A program made the position numbers and the translations under genes. Positions 19,954 to 28,378 of a DNA stretch of 64,000 bases are shown one piece after another (position 1 is the first letter of the stretch; every line of letters starts with the position of its first letter). This DNA is from Acidobacteriota bacterium. GTDB taxonomy: Bacteria; Acidobacteriota; Terriglobia; Acidiferrales; UBA7541. The DNA lies in contig QHYK01000046.1 in the NCBI GenBank assembly GCA_003224085.1, positions 17,958-81,957 of the forward strand. Direction: 5' to 3'. The notes below the pieces were generated by a model. The model was given only the letters and a program-made list of their open reading frames with translations. It was not told where the DNA came from and searched no databases.

Positions 19954-20502
19954 CTATTTCGGGCCGCCAGGGGATTGGGCGGCGAATTCCTTGGGAAGTG
20001 GATTGTCGGAGCGCTCCTGGTCCCACAGGATGCTGACGACCCACCAGCGGCTGCCATCGTTCAGCAACTGAATACTGTTGATGCCGCGGGCGAAAGGCGC
20101 TTCGCCGGGGGCGTGGCGGGATTCGTAGCTGCTGAAGACCTGGGAAACGTTTCCAAAGGTCTGGACGCGATTCACGATGGGGCTTTCGAAGAAAGCGTGC
20201 TGTGCGAAGTAGCTGCCCGCCCCCTTGGCGTAATCTTCGACGCTCATGGCGTGGACTCGCGTGGAGCCATTCGTGTTCTTAACGGCGGCGGTGAGGCGTC
20301 CCTGAGGCAAAAACAAAGAACGGAAGCGATCCCAGTCGCGTTCCCCGGCCGGGCCAGAAATTACGCCGTAAAGCGCCGTCAGAATGCTGTCGATGGACTT
20401 GACGTCCTCGGGCCGGGTGGCTGGCGATTTTTCAGGAGATTGAGCAAAGCAAGAAAAAGAAAGTACAAAGATTGCGGGTAACGCCAAAAGGACACGCTTC
20501 AT
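19954..20502 (-). CDS. Secreted NTF2/SnoaL-like protein
   Basis: A 182-residue protein with a clear signal peptide (MKRVLLALPAIFVLSFSCFAQ) followed by an NTF2-fold type domain: 'LTALYGVISGPAGERDWDRFRSLFLPQGRLTA', 'MSVEDYAKGAGSYF', 'SYESRHAPGEAPFARGINSIQL' and 'RWWVVSILWDQE'. Such domains are small cones that bind ligands or act as simple enzymes; the role here is unknown. ATG at 20502 is chosen because GGAG lies six bases upstream and the signal peptide begins there, although the frame opens at 20538. It is single, with a PIN fragment beyond its stop. Confidence 0.75.
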   Translation of the reverse strand: MKRVLLALPAIFVLSFSCFAQSPEKSPATRPEDVKSIDSILTALYGVISGPAGERDWDRFRSLFLPQGRLTAAVKNTNGSTRVHAMSVEDYAKGAGSYFAQHAFFESPIVNRVQTFGNVSQVFSSYESRHAPGEAPFARGINSIQLLNDGSRWWVVSILWDQERSDNPLPKEFAAQSPGGPK

Positions 20503-20629
20503 GTGGTTCTCCATTGCAGTAGGCGAATCCCCGATCATTCGGCATCGGGACTATACATCATCGACGAGGCAAAAGCTCGCCAGCCAAGAAAAGCGGCAGC
20601 AGGGCTTCCGCACTCCCGATACGCGACGT

Positions 20630-20863
20630 TTAGCGGCGGAATTGGGAGATAAGCCAAAAAAGAAGAGAAAGCACGACGCTGATCACGAGACAGGTGACGA
20701 TGGGAAAGTAGAAAGTCGTGTGTTCGCCGCGATGGACGATGTCGCCGGGCAATTTTCCGAGGCGGAAGGGAAGCTTGTTGCCGAAATAAAGAAGGGCACC
20801 GAGGAGAACGAGAAGTCCTCCGAAGAAAACCAGAGAACGGCCGAGATCGCGAAGGGGCTCCAT
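20630..20863 (-). CDS. DUF2905-type small membrane protein
   Basis: A 77-residue protein with two hydrophobic segments (about residues 10-27 and 51-72) linked by 'KLPFRLGKLPGDIVHRGEHTTFYFP', which is the conserved centre of the DUF2905 family. It should be an inner-membrane protein; no function is known for the family. AAGG lies about 11 bases before the ATG. It stands alone on the minus strand between the NTF2-like gene and the degraded region to its right. Confidence 0.8.
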   Translation of the reverse strand: MEPLRDLGRSLVFFGGLLVLLGALLYFGNKLPFRLGKLPGDIVHRGEHTTFYFPIVTCLVISVVLSLLFWLISQFRR

Positions 20864-21004
20864 AGGGGCATTCTACCTTAAGCGAGCTACAGGCCTTGCG
20901 GCCCCCGCAGAAGGTTATCCTGCAATGTATGCGGCCTATCCATTCAACGAGGCCCACACCGAATTCGACGACCGCGAGTAGAGCGTCCCGCCTGGAGGGA
21001 TAGC

Positions 21005-21304
21005 CTCGAATTGGCCGCTCTTTTTGCGTGGAACTCCACTCCAGCACGGCCGACGATGCTCGGCGTGGTGGTGGAAGCCGATCGCGTGCACCTTAACACC
21101 GGCACTGTTTCGGCGGGAGCGACGGCCGATGACGGCGATCGATTCTTGACGGAATAAGGAGGAGTGCTGCTCTTGCGCAGCGACGGGACCATGCTGGAAC
21201 TGGCGGAGGAGAGTGCGTTGAGCGTGCGAAGCAGGGCGGAGCGCGCGCCAGGGACCAAAACAGAACTTAGCGAGGGAAGTGTGGTCTTCCGAGATGCACC
21301 GGGC
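21005..21304 (+). pseudogene. FecR-like protein remnant with in-frame stop
   Basis: One plus-strand frame reads 'LAALFAWNSTPARPTMLGV', then 'VVEADRVHLNTGTVSAGATADDGDRFLTE', TAA at 21155-21157, and continues 'GGVLLLRSDGTMLELAEES' and '..KTELSEGSVVFRDAPG'. The pattern (a 'gDrf.Te..G.L.l' block, then 'G.v.f') resembles FecR-type or related secreted proteins frequent in Acidobacteria. The stop replaces what should be a coding residue between TE and GG. Homology ends sharply at about 21304, where an IS200-like transposase stub begins on the other strand. The 5' end with start codon is not identifiable. Confidence 0.55.
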
Positions 21305-21450
21305 GCACCAAACAACATGGTATTTGCTGCTGTATACGACGTTGTGATTGGACTTGTATCCTAGCATCATAAGGGCCTTATAGCCATTCGCTTTTCTTTC
21401 GTCAACAGTTTTCTAGAAGCCTTATATTCCCATGCCTGAAGGCAAGGGGC
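21305..21450 (-). mobile_element. IS200/IS605-family end with truncated tnpA
   Basis: From ATG at 21367 the minus strand encodes MLGYKSNHNVVYSSKYHVVW plus C, the conserved start of IS200-type Y1 transposases (the His-rich 'YHVVW' strand). The reading then runs into FecR-like sequence at about 21304, so the HUH motif and catalytic Tyr are lost. About 66 bases upstream of the start, 21433-21444 (TGCCTGAAGGCA) forms a hairpin, as expected for the subterminal ends these elements use instead of inverted repeats. A second palindrome, ATAAGGGCCTTAT, spans the start region. Only one end survives. Confidence 0.65.
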
Positions 21451-21464
21451 TTTACGGCTCCCCT

Positions 21465-21506
21465 CGGTAACGCATGACGGTAACGCATGTGGGACGGTAA
21501 CACTTG
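21465..21506 (+). repeat. Three tandem CGGTAACGCATG-type units
   Basis: CGGTAACGCATG occurs at 21465-21476 and 21478-21489, and a variant CGGTAACACTTG at 21495-21506. It lies between the IS200 end and the start of the membrane protein gene at 21584. It may be part of the element end or a regulator site for that gene. Confidence 0.6.
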
Positions 21507-21583
21507 ACAGACGTCCATGCCGAGTTATAGGTTTGCGCAACTCTCTCATCGGATGAATTCGTGTCGCCGCGAAGGTGTGCCTT

Positions 21584-22315
21584 ATGGAAACCGAATGGCA
21601 GGGAATGAAAAAAGGGCTTTGGAAAAGATTGCTGCGGACGGGAACGATGCTGATGGGTCTGTGCATGTGGCATTGCTCGGCAGCAGGGATTCCTGCGCTA
21701 GCACAAGGCAGTGCGGGCGCTCCGGCAGGAAGTCCGACGCAGGCCCCCGGGAATTACATAATGGGCCAGTGGTGGGCGTTTGGGATCGCGATGGGAATCC
21801 TGGTAGTGGTGCTGATTCTAACCGTGGTCGTGGGAAGGAAAGACGGGATGAATTTCTTTCAGTCCCCAGATGGGGCGGTAAGCGTGTCGAAGGTGCAGGT
21901 GTGGATGTGGACGATGGCGATCATTTTCGCCTACGTGTATTTGTTCCTGTGGCACGGTCCGCCGGACAGATTTCCGGACAGCTTATGGGAGCTGATGGGA
22001 ATCAGCGCGCTCTCGACAGGCGTGGCGAAGTATATCGCGGTAGTGAGCGGAAAGCCGGATCAGCCGCCCTCACCGGACCTGAAGGTAAGGATTCAAAAGC
22101 AAAGCTGGTGGGTGAGCATGCTGTCCGACGATGGACAACCGAGCATGATGAGACTGCAAATGTTTGGGTGGACGGTCGTTACGATTTTCTTGTTCCTCAT
22201 GTATGTGCACAGAAGCCAAGCGTTATGGGATGTGCCGACGACGCTGGTCATCCTGATGGGAATCAGCCACGTCGGGTATCTGGGAGATAAAGGCGCGGCC
22301 GCGTCGAAAGCCTAG
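21584..22315 (+). CDS. Membrane protein with internally duplicated two-TM module
   Basis: A 243-residue protein I do not recognise. It has a signal-like segment (about residues 10-38), one TM segment in 'WWAFGIAMGILVVVLILTVVV', then two similar units: 'DGAVSVSKVQVWMWTMAIIF..LWELMGISAL' and 'DGQPSMMRLQMFGWTVVTIF..TLVILMGIS'. Each has an S-x-x-(K/R)-x-Q-x-x-x-W-T entry to a TM, a short loop and a second hydrophobic 'LMGIS' stretch. The duplication suggests a pseudo-symmetric membrane bundle. ATG at 21584 has GAAGGTG upstream; GTG at 21575 and ATG at 21605 are alternatives. The gene stands alone between the IS200 remnant and ndk. Confidence 0.7.
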   Translation: METEWQGMKKGLWKRLLRTGTMLMGLCMWHCSAAGIPALAQGSAGAPAGSPTQAPGNYIMGQWWAFGIAMGILVVVLILTVVVGRKDGMNFFQSPDGAVSVSKVQVWMWTMAIIFAYVYLFLWHGPPDRFPDSLWELMGISALSTGVAKYIAVVSGKPDQPPSPDLKVRIQKQSWWVSMLSDDGQPSMMRLQMFGWTVVTIFLFLMYVHRSQALWDVPTTLVILMGISHVGYLGDKGAAASKA

Positions 22316-22364
22316 CTGCTAAGGGTTCCGATTGCGGCGTTCGGCTCAAATCAGCGGTGGTGAA

Positions 22365-22781
22365 TCAGATCAGTTCGAGGCCAGAGAAGAAATAGCTCAT
22401 TTCGAAGGCGGCGGTTTCCGGAGCGTCGGAACCGTGTGTGCAGTTCATCTGAATACTGCTGCCAAGGTCGCGGCGGATGGTGCCGGGAGAAGCTCTCTTA
22501 GGGTCCGTGGCGCCCATGGTTTCACGCCACTTGGAGATGGCGCCATCGGCTTCGAGGACCATGGCGAAGATTTTGCCGGAGCTCATGAAATCGGTGAGTT
22601 CGCCAAAGAAAGGACGGTCGCGATGGACGGCGTAGAAGCCGCTGGCTTCTTCTTTGGTAAGGCGCATGGATTTGATGGCGATGATTTTGAAGCCCGCTTT
22701 AATAATTCTCGCCAGGATTTCACCCTGCAGATTGCGGCCGACGGCATCCGGCTTGATGATCGCAAACGTACGTTCGGTTGC
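22365..22781 (-). CDS. ndk: Nucleoside diphosphate kinase
   Basis: A 138-residue enzyme that transfers the gamma phosphate from ATP to NDPs through a phospho-His. Seen are the ATP-site '[12 protein letters not shown]', '[14 protein letters not shown]' and the active-site '[12 protein letters not shown]' (the usual form is N-x-x-HGSD). GTG at 22781 is the preferred start: GGAGGA lies seven bases upstream, and the product then begins [13 protein letters not shown] as in the family. A longer GTG start at 22799 is unlikely. It follows sucD after 49 bases on the same strand, so sucC-sucD-ndk may be one operon linking substrate-level GTP/ATP formation to NTP balancing. Confidence 0.95.
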   Translation of the reverse strand, partial: ATERTFAIIKPDAVGRNLQGEILARIIKAGFKIIAIKSMRLTKEEASGFYAVHRDRPFFGELTDFMSSGKIFAMVLEADGAISKWRETMGATDPKRASPGTIRRDLGSSIQMNCTHGSDAPETAAFEMSYFFSGLELI

Positions 22782-22830
22782 CACGAAAGAATCCTCCACG
22801 ACTGCCTAAGGGTCCGCGATACAAATAACT

Positions 22831-23700
22831 TCATTTCAAAGCGGCGGCCACGGTGGAGCCGATGTCCGCGGGACTTTCAACGCAGCGGATCCCTGCCGCG
22901 CTCATGGCCGCATATTTGTCTTTAGCCGTACCCTGACCACCGCTGATGATTGCGCCGGCGTGGCCCATGCGGCGGCCCGGGGGGGCGGTTTGTCCAGCAA
23001 TGAAACCGATGACGGGAATCTTCACGTTGGCTTTGATCCATGCGGCAGCTTGTTCTTCGGCGTTGCCGCCGATTTCGCCAATCAAAATGATGGCGTGCGT
23101 GTCGGGATCCTCGCTGAAAACTTTGATGGCTTCGAGAAAGGGCGTGCCGATGATGGGATCGCCGCCGATGCCGATGCAGGTGGACTGACCGATGCCGAGA
23201 AGCGTTAATTGATGGACTGCCTCGTAGGTGAGTGTGCCGCTGCGGCTGACGACGCCGACGTTTCCCTGCTTGTGAATGCGGCCGGGCATGATGCCGATTT
23301 TGCATTTACCTGGAGAAATGATGCCCGGGCAGTTGGGACCGATGAGGCGGGTTTTCCTGAAGTTCACGACCGAGGCTACGCGAACCATATCCATCACCGG
23401 AATACCTTCGGTGATGCACACGACAAGGGGAAGGCCAGCGTCGGCAGCTTCCAGAATGGCGTCGGCAGCGTACGCGGGAGGCACGAAAATAACGGAAGCG
23501 TTTGCGCCGGCGGCTTTGGCGGCTTCGGCAACGGTGTTGAAGACGGGGCGCTCTAAATGCTTTGTGCCACCTTTGCCCGGCGTAACTCCACCGACTACAT
23601 TGGTCCCGTATTCGATCATCTGCTGCGCGTGAAACGTTCCTTCGCGGCCGGTGAAGCCTTGGACGAGTAATCTGGTCTTTTCGTTGACCAAGATGCTCAT
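22831..23700 (-). CDS. sucD: Succinyl-CoA synthetase alpha subunit
   Basis: A 289-residue subunit of normal length. It has the CoA-binding Rossmann domain ('[26 protein letters not shown]') and the phospho-His loop in '[18 protein letters not shown]'. With SucC it makes succinate plus ATP or GTP from succinyl-CoA in the TCA cycle. Its ATG overlaps the sucC stop by four bases (ATGA), showing translational coupling. ndk follows. Confidence 0.97.
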   Translation of the reverse strand: MSILVNEKTRLLVQGFTGREGTFHAQQMIEYGTNVVGGVTPGKGGTKHLERPVFNTVAEAAKAAGANASVIFVPPAYAADAILEAADAGLPLVVCITEGIPVMDMVRVASVVNFRKTRLIGPNCPGIISPGKCKIGIMPGRIHKQGNVGVVSRSGTLTYEAVHQLTLLGIGQSTCIGIGGDPIIGTPFLEAIKVFSEDPDTHAIILIGEIGGNAEEQAAAWIKANVKIPVIGFIAGQTAPPGRRMGHAGAIISGGQGTAKDKYAAMSAAGIRCVESPADIGSTVAAALK

Positions 23701-24866
23701 CGGCCACCTCCGGCTAACTTGACGACTTTTTGGGCGCCCTCTTTCATGTCGTTCGCGATGGTGAAGTTCAAGCCGCTGTCGCGGAGAATCTGCTGCCCCA
23801 TTTCGACGTTGGTGCCTTCCATCCGGACGACAATGGGCACTTTCACCTGCAAGTCTTTGGAAGCAGCGACGACACCCGTGGCGAGAACATCGCAGCGCAG
23901 GATGCCGCCAAAAATATTGATGAACACAGCTTTAACGGCGGGATCGTTCATCAAGATGCGAAAAGCATTCTTGACTTGATCGGCAGAAGCGCCGCCGCCG
24001 ACGTCCAGAAAGTTGGCGGGAGAGCCGCCGGCGTATTTGATGATGTCCATAGTGGCCATGGCGAGTCCCGCGCCATTCACCATGCAGGCGACGCTGCCGT
24101 CGAGCTTGATGTAGTTGAGGCCGTACTTGGACGCTTCGACTTCCAGAGGATCTTCCTCATCGAGGTCGCGCACCTCGCGAAGTTCTTTGTGGCGGAATAA
24201 AGCGTTGTCGTCGAAGGTCATCTTGGCGTCGAGGGCAACGAGCTTGCCGTCGCCGGTCAAGACGCAGGGATTGATTTCAAGGAGCGAGGCATCTGTGTCG
24301 GTAAAAGCGCGGTACAGAGCTTGTAGAAAGGGCGTGGCGTAGTTAACGACTTCGAGCGGCAAGCCAAGGCCGAAGGCAATCTTGCGCGCTTGGTAGGGCT
24401 GCAAGCCGACGGAGGGATGGATGGTTTCGCGCAAAATCGCGGACGGATCCTTTTTTGCGACTTCTTCGATTTCCATGCCGCCAGCGGCACTGGCCATGAA
24501 AACGACGCGTCCCGAGGAGCGGTCCACGAGAAGGCCAAGATAGAGTTCACGCTTGATGTCCAGCCCTTCCTCGATCAGCAAGCGCTTGACGATGCGGCCC
24601 GCGGGGCCGGTCTGTGGAGTCACCAGCTTCATGCCGAGAATGTGGCCGGCGACGTCCGCCGCCTCTTCGGCGGAGCGCGCGAGCTTGACACCTCCGCCCT
24701 TGCCGCGGCCGCCGGCATGGATTTGCGCTTTGACCACGCAAATATTGGATTTCAGGCGCTGCGCTGCTTGGAGAGCTTCCTCCTTGGTGAAAGCGACTTC
24801 GCCTCGAGGGGTAGTGACGCCATAACGCGCGAGTATCGCTTTGGCCTGGTACTCGTGGATTTTCAT
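23697..24866 (-). CDS. sucC: Succinyl-CoA synthetase beta subunit
   Basis: A 389-residue ATP-grasp subunit: '[17 protein letters not shown]' start, '[18 protein letters not shown]' nucleotide loop, '[20 protein letters not shown]' metal site and '[13 protein letters not shown]' near the C-terminus. It binds the nucleotide and succinate and pairs with SucD. It is first in the minus-strand run sucC-sucD-ndk, and its promoter must lie in the 245-base gap shared with trpD on the other strand. Confidence 0.97.
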   Translation of the reverse strand: MKIHEYQAKAILARYGVTTPRGEVAFTKEEALQAAQRLKSNICVVKAQIHAGGRGKGGGVKLARSAEEAADVAGHILGMKLVTPQTGPAGRIVKRLLIEEGLDIKRELYLGLLVDRSSGRVVFMASAAGGMEIEEVAKKDPSAILRETIHPSVGLQPYQARKIAFGLGLPLEVVNYATPFLQALYRAFTDTDASLLEINPCVLTGDGKLVALDAKMTFDDNALFRHKELREVRDLDEEDPLEVEASKYGLNYIKLDGSVACMVNGAGLAMATMDIIKYAGGSPANFLDVGGGASADQVKNAFRILMNDPAVKAVFINIFGGILRCDVLATGVVAASKDLQVKVPIVVRMEGTNVEMGQQILRDSGLNFTIANDMKEGAQKVVKLAGGGR

Positions 24867-25111
24867 GAAGGTTCTTGTGCTTCCGTTCAGGCTTGAAACC
24901 GTCAGCCAGTGTTAGAATTTTGAGGCTAGTCGAAACATAAAAGTGTACTCGCAACAGGAAAAGGGAGCAAGGACACGCCAACGGTCTAGCATGCCAATGG
25001 GGTGTTCGCAAAGCGGCCATTCTGCGAAACTTTTGAACCAAACGTTATGAAAACGGAACGCAAATACAATTCGCTTGGACGTTCTGACATCGGTGACCGG
25101 GGCGAGGCGCG

Positions 25112-26137
25112 ATGAGTTTGTCTCTGATCGAGCGCGTGGAAGCTGGCTGTGCTCTGACGCGCGCTGAAGCCGAAGCATTAATGGAAGAGCTGCTCTCGGG
25201 ACGCATGGGCACGCCGGAGATTGTGCGGCTCTTGATGGCGCTGAACCGGCGGTCGCTGGAGGTGCAAGAACTTGCAGGCTTTGCGCAGATAATGCGGAAG
25301 CATGCGACGCCAGTGTTTTTGGACGGCCAGCCTCGGCCCCCCAATATGGTGGATACGTGTGGGACAGGCGGCGACGGTTCCAAGACTTTTAATATTTCGA
25401 CGGCGGCGGCGATCGCGGCGGCGGCGGCCGGTGCACGCGTGGCGAAGCACGGGAACCGCGCGGCGAGCTCGCCGAGCGGGTCGGCCGATGTTTTGGAAGC
25501 GTTGGGCGTGAGGATCGATCTGCCATGCGAACGGTATGGACACGCAATTCGCGAGATTGGGATTGGATTCTTGTTTGCGCAAGCGGCACACAAAGCAACG
25601 CGGCACGCGACTCCTGCACGGAAGCAGATTGGCGTCCGTACGATTTTCAATTTGCTCGGCCCGCTAACGAATCCAGCGGGGGCTCAGGCACAGGTGCTTG
25701 GAGTTTTCACATTGGATGTGATGAACCTGGTTGCGGCAACGCTGGCGGAGCTGGGCACGGAACATGCTTTCGTGGTGCATGGCGCGGGCGGATTGGATGA
25801 GATTTCGCTCTCCGGACAAACGATCGTCGCGGAGGTGCGCGATGGAACCGTGCGCCAATTCAGCGTGACGCCGGAAGAGTTTGGAGTAGAACCGGCGCCG
25901 CTCGAGGCAATTCGGGGAGGAACGGCAGCAGAAAACGCGGCGCTCATCCGGAGAATCCTGGAAGGCGAGGCGGGGCCACCGCGGGACATTGTGGTGATCA
26001 ATGCTGCTGCGGCACTGGTAGCAGCGGGCGTGTCAGAAAATTTCCGCGATGCGGCGGACAAGGCGCGCTCAGTCATTGAATCTGGAGCGGCCTGCAGGAC
26101 GCTGGAAAATCTCAAAGCGTTCACCAACCAACCGTAG
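25112..26137 (+). CDS. trpD: Anthranilate phosphoribosyltransferase
   Basis: A 341-residue enzyme joining anthranilate to PRPP, the second step of tryptophan synthesis. The PRPP-binding core is present: 'DTCGTGGDGSKTFNISTAAA', 'KHGNRAASSPSGSADVLEALG', and the later 'HGAGGLDEISL'. Length is typical. GAGG lies four bases before the ATG. It is followed after 11 bases by a secreted M20 peptidase gene on the same strand. The trpE and trpG genes lie about 2 kb away on the opposite strand, so the pathway is split. Confidence 0.96.
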   Translation: MSLSLIERVEAGCALTRAEAEALMEELLSGRMGTPEIVRLLMALNRRSLEVQELAGFAQIMRKHATPVFLDGQPRPPNMVDTCGTGGDGSKTFNISTAAAIAAAAAGARVAKHGNRAASSPSGSADVLEALGVRIDLPCERYGHAIREIGIGFLFAQAAHKATRHATPARKQIGVRTIFNLLGPLTNPAGAQAQVLGVFTLDVMNLVAATLAELGTEHAFVVHGAGGLDEISLSGQTIVAEVRDGTVRQFSVTPEEFGVEPAPLEAIRGGTAAENAALIRRILEGEAGPPRDIVVINAAAALVAAGVSENFRDAADKARSVIESGAACRTLENLKAFTNQP

Positions 26138-26148
26138 TCCGGAGCGGA

Positions 26149-27726
26149 ATGACGGGGAGAAACAGCTTGAGGAAGATCGTGGCCACGGTGGCGGTTTTCT
26201 TGCTTTTGCCATCGCAGATGGGGGGGCAGAAAACTACGCCGCCGACGCCGGCGCAGGTCGCGCAGGCTGTGCGCGAGTACCGGATGGAGAATGAGGACCG
26301 CATTGTGCGTGAGTTGTGCGAATTCCTGGCGATTCCAAACATTGCGAGTGACACGCCGAATATTCAGAAAAACGCCGCTCATCTGGTGGAGATGCTAGAA
26401 GCGCGCGGAATCGAAACGCATTTGCTGCCGATTACCGGACGCGGGCCGGTGGTGTTCGGAAAACTGATTTCGGCGGAAGTAAAGCGAACAGTGATTTTTT
26501 ATGCGCACTACGACGGGCAGCCCGTCGATCCCGCGGCGTGGACGGACGGGGCTCCGTTCGAACCTGTGCTCAGAAGCGGAGCGATTGAGGCCGGCGGAAA
26601 GCGCATCCCCTTCCCGGCAAACCGCACAAGGATACGCGGCGCGTATAACGACGACTGGCGGATTTACGCGCGGTCGTCTTCCGATGACAAGTCGCCGATT
26701 GTGGCGTTGCTCGCCGCATTGGATGCGCTGCGGGCAAAAAGAATTCCGCTGGCGGTGAATCTCAAGGTGATTTTCGAGGGTGAAGAAGAAGCAGGCTCGC
26801 CAAACCTGCAAAAAACTCTGGAGCTGCACAAAAACTTGCTGGGCGCAGACCTGCTTATCACGGCGGATGGGCCGGTGCATCAGAGCGGAGGGCCGTTGGT
26901 TTTCTTTGGCAACCGCGGAGATATCGGAATCGACTTGACGGTTTACGGGCCGGTGCGCGCGTTGCATAGCGGGCATTACGGAAACTGGGCGCCGAACCCG
27001 GCCATGGAATTGTCGCGGCTGCTGGCGTCGATGAAAGACGAGGATGGGCGCGTGCTGATTGATGGCTACTACGACGACGTCACGCCGTTGGGCAAGGTGG
27101 AGAAAGAGGCGCTCGCGGAAATGCCTGACAATGATGCGGAACTGGAACGCGAACTCGGCATCGCCAAGCCGGAAGGCGGAGGAAGAAAGCTCGTGGATTT
27201 GATCATGGAGCCTTCGCTGAACGTCCGGGGATTGCGCAGCGCTTACGTCGGCGCGCAGGCGCAGAATGTTGTGCCGGACAAGGCCGAAGCTTCGCTCGAG
27301 GCGCGTCTGGTGAAGGGCGAGGAACCCAAGAAGAAGTTCGAACAGATCGCGGCGTTCATCGGCAGACGAGGATTTTTTGTTGTCGATCACGAGCCGACCA
27401 TGGAGGAGCGCCGGGCGCATGAGCGGATTGCGAAGGTAATTTACGAGGGTGGGTATCGCGCGTCGCGAACGCCGATGGATTTGCCGATGTCGAAGGCAGT
27501 TGTGGACGTGGTGAAGGCGGCCGCGGGCAAAGACACCGTAGTCATGCCGTCGAGCGGAGGCAGTGTGCCGATGTACATTTTCGACGACTTAGGCATGCAG
27601 TGGGTGGGCGTGCCGATCGTGAATTATGACAATCACCAGCACAGCTCGGATGAGAATTTGCGTCTGGGGCATTTTTGGAGAGGGATGGAAACTTACGGGG
27701 CGATTTTGGCGGACTTGAATTGGTGA
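26149..27726 (+). CDS. Exported M20-family metallopeptidase (dipeptidase-like)
   Basis: A 525-residue zinc peptidase with a signal peptide (IVATVAVFLLLPSQMGGQ). M20 landmarks are 'IFYAHYDGQPVDP' (first His/Asp), 'YARSSSDDKSPIVALL' (bridging Asp), 'IFEGEEEAGSPN' (Glu pair) and a late His in 'NHQHSSDENLRLGHF'. It should cleave dipeptides or amide bonds in the periplasm. GGAG precedes the ATG. It overlaps nothing and follows trpD by 11 bases, so read-through from trpD is likely, although the functions are unrelated. Confidence 0.9.
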   Translation: MTGRNSLRKIVATVAVFLLLPSQMGGQKTTPPTPAQVAQAVREYRMENEDRIVRELCEFLAIPNIASDTPNIQKNAAHLVEMLEARGIETHLLPITGRGPVVFGKLISAEVKRTVIFYAHYDGQPVDPAAWTDGAPFEPVLRSGAIEAGGKRIPFPANRTRIRGAYNDDWRIYARSSSDDKSPIVALLAALDALRAKRIPLAVNLKVIFEGEEEAGSPNLQKTLELHKNLLGADLLITADGPVHQSGGPLVFFGNRGDIGIDLTVYGPVRALHSGHYGNWAPNPAMELSRLLASMKDEDGRVLIDGYYDDVTPLGKVEKEALAEMPDNDAELERELGIAKPEGGGRKLVDLIMEPSLNVRGLRSAYVGAQAQNVVPDKAEASLEARLVKGEEPKKKFEQIAAFIGRRGFFVVDHEPTMEERRAHERIAKVIYEGGYRASRTPMDLPMSKAVVDVVKAAAGKDTVVMPSSGGSVPMYIFDDLGMQWVGVPIVNYDNHQHSSDENLRLGHFWRGMETYGAILADLNW

Positions 27727-27740
27727 AAAGAAAAAAGATA

Positions 27741-27780
27741 ACGCAGAGACGCGGAGTACACAGAGAAACGCAGAGAGGAC
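27741..27780 (+). repeat. ACGCAGAGACGCGGAG-type simple repeat
   Basis: A purine-rich stretch between the converging M20 peptidase and trpG genes, made of CGCAGAGA/ACACAGAGAA-like units. No function is evident. Confidence 0.5.
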
Positions 27781-27814
27781 AACATTTCAACAGTGACGCA
27801 GAAGATGCAATCGG

Positions 27815-28378
27815 TCAAAGAGAAAGAAAATTCTGGAGGAGTTGTTTGCCCGAGTCGGTGAGGACGGATTCGGGGTGGAACTGCACGCCTTCGATTTTGT
27901 GGCGGCGGTGACGGAGGCCCATGATGATGCCATCGTCGGTTTCAGCGGTGACGGCGAGCTCGCGGGGCAGCGATTTTCTTTCGACGATGAGCGAGTGGTA
28001 GCGCGTCGCGGTGAGAGGGTCGGGCAGCTGGCGGTAAATATTCTTGCCGTCGTGATGGATTTTGCTGGTTTTGCCGTGGAAGAGCTTTGGGGCGCGAATG
28101 ATTTTCCCTCCAAACGCGGCGCCAATAGCCTGATGGCCCAAGCAAACGCCGAGAATGGGAAATTTCCCGGCGAGTCGTTCGATCAACTCGACCGAGATAC
28201 CGGCTTCTTGCGGCGTGCAAGGGCCGGGCGAAATCACGATGCGTTCCGGCTTGCGGCGGGCAATTTCCTCAACGGTGATTTTATCGTTGCGATGGACTTC
28301 GACAATGCAACCGAGTTCGCCGAGATACTGTGCGAGGTTGTAGGTAAACGAGTCGTAGTTGTCCAGCAGCAGAATCAT
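27815..28378 (-). CDS. trpG: Anthranilate synthase glutaminase subunit
   Basis: A 187-residue class I amidotransferase that supplies ammonia to TrpE. The catalytic triad is visible in '[10 protein letters not shown]' (Cys) and '[14 protein letters not shown]' (His, Glu), and the N-terminus '[23 protein letters not shown]' is typical. It may also serve PabB, since amphibolic TrpG/PabA looks the same. Its ATG overlaps the trpE stop by four bases. Confidence 0.95.
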   Translation of the reverse strand: MILLLDNYDSFTYNLAQYLGELGCIVEVHRNDKITVEEIARRKPERIVISPGPCTPQEAGISVELIERLAGKFPILGVCLGHQAIGAAFGGKIIRAPKLFHGKTSKIHHDGKNIYRQLPDPLTATRYHSLIVERKSLPRELAVTAETDDGIIMGLRHRRHKIEGVQFHPESVLTDSGKQLLQNFLSL

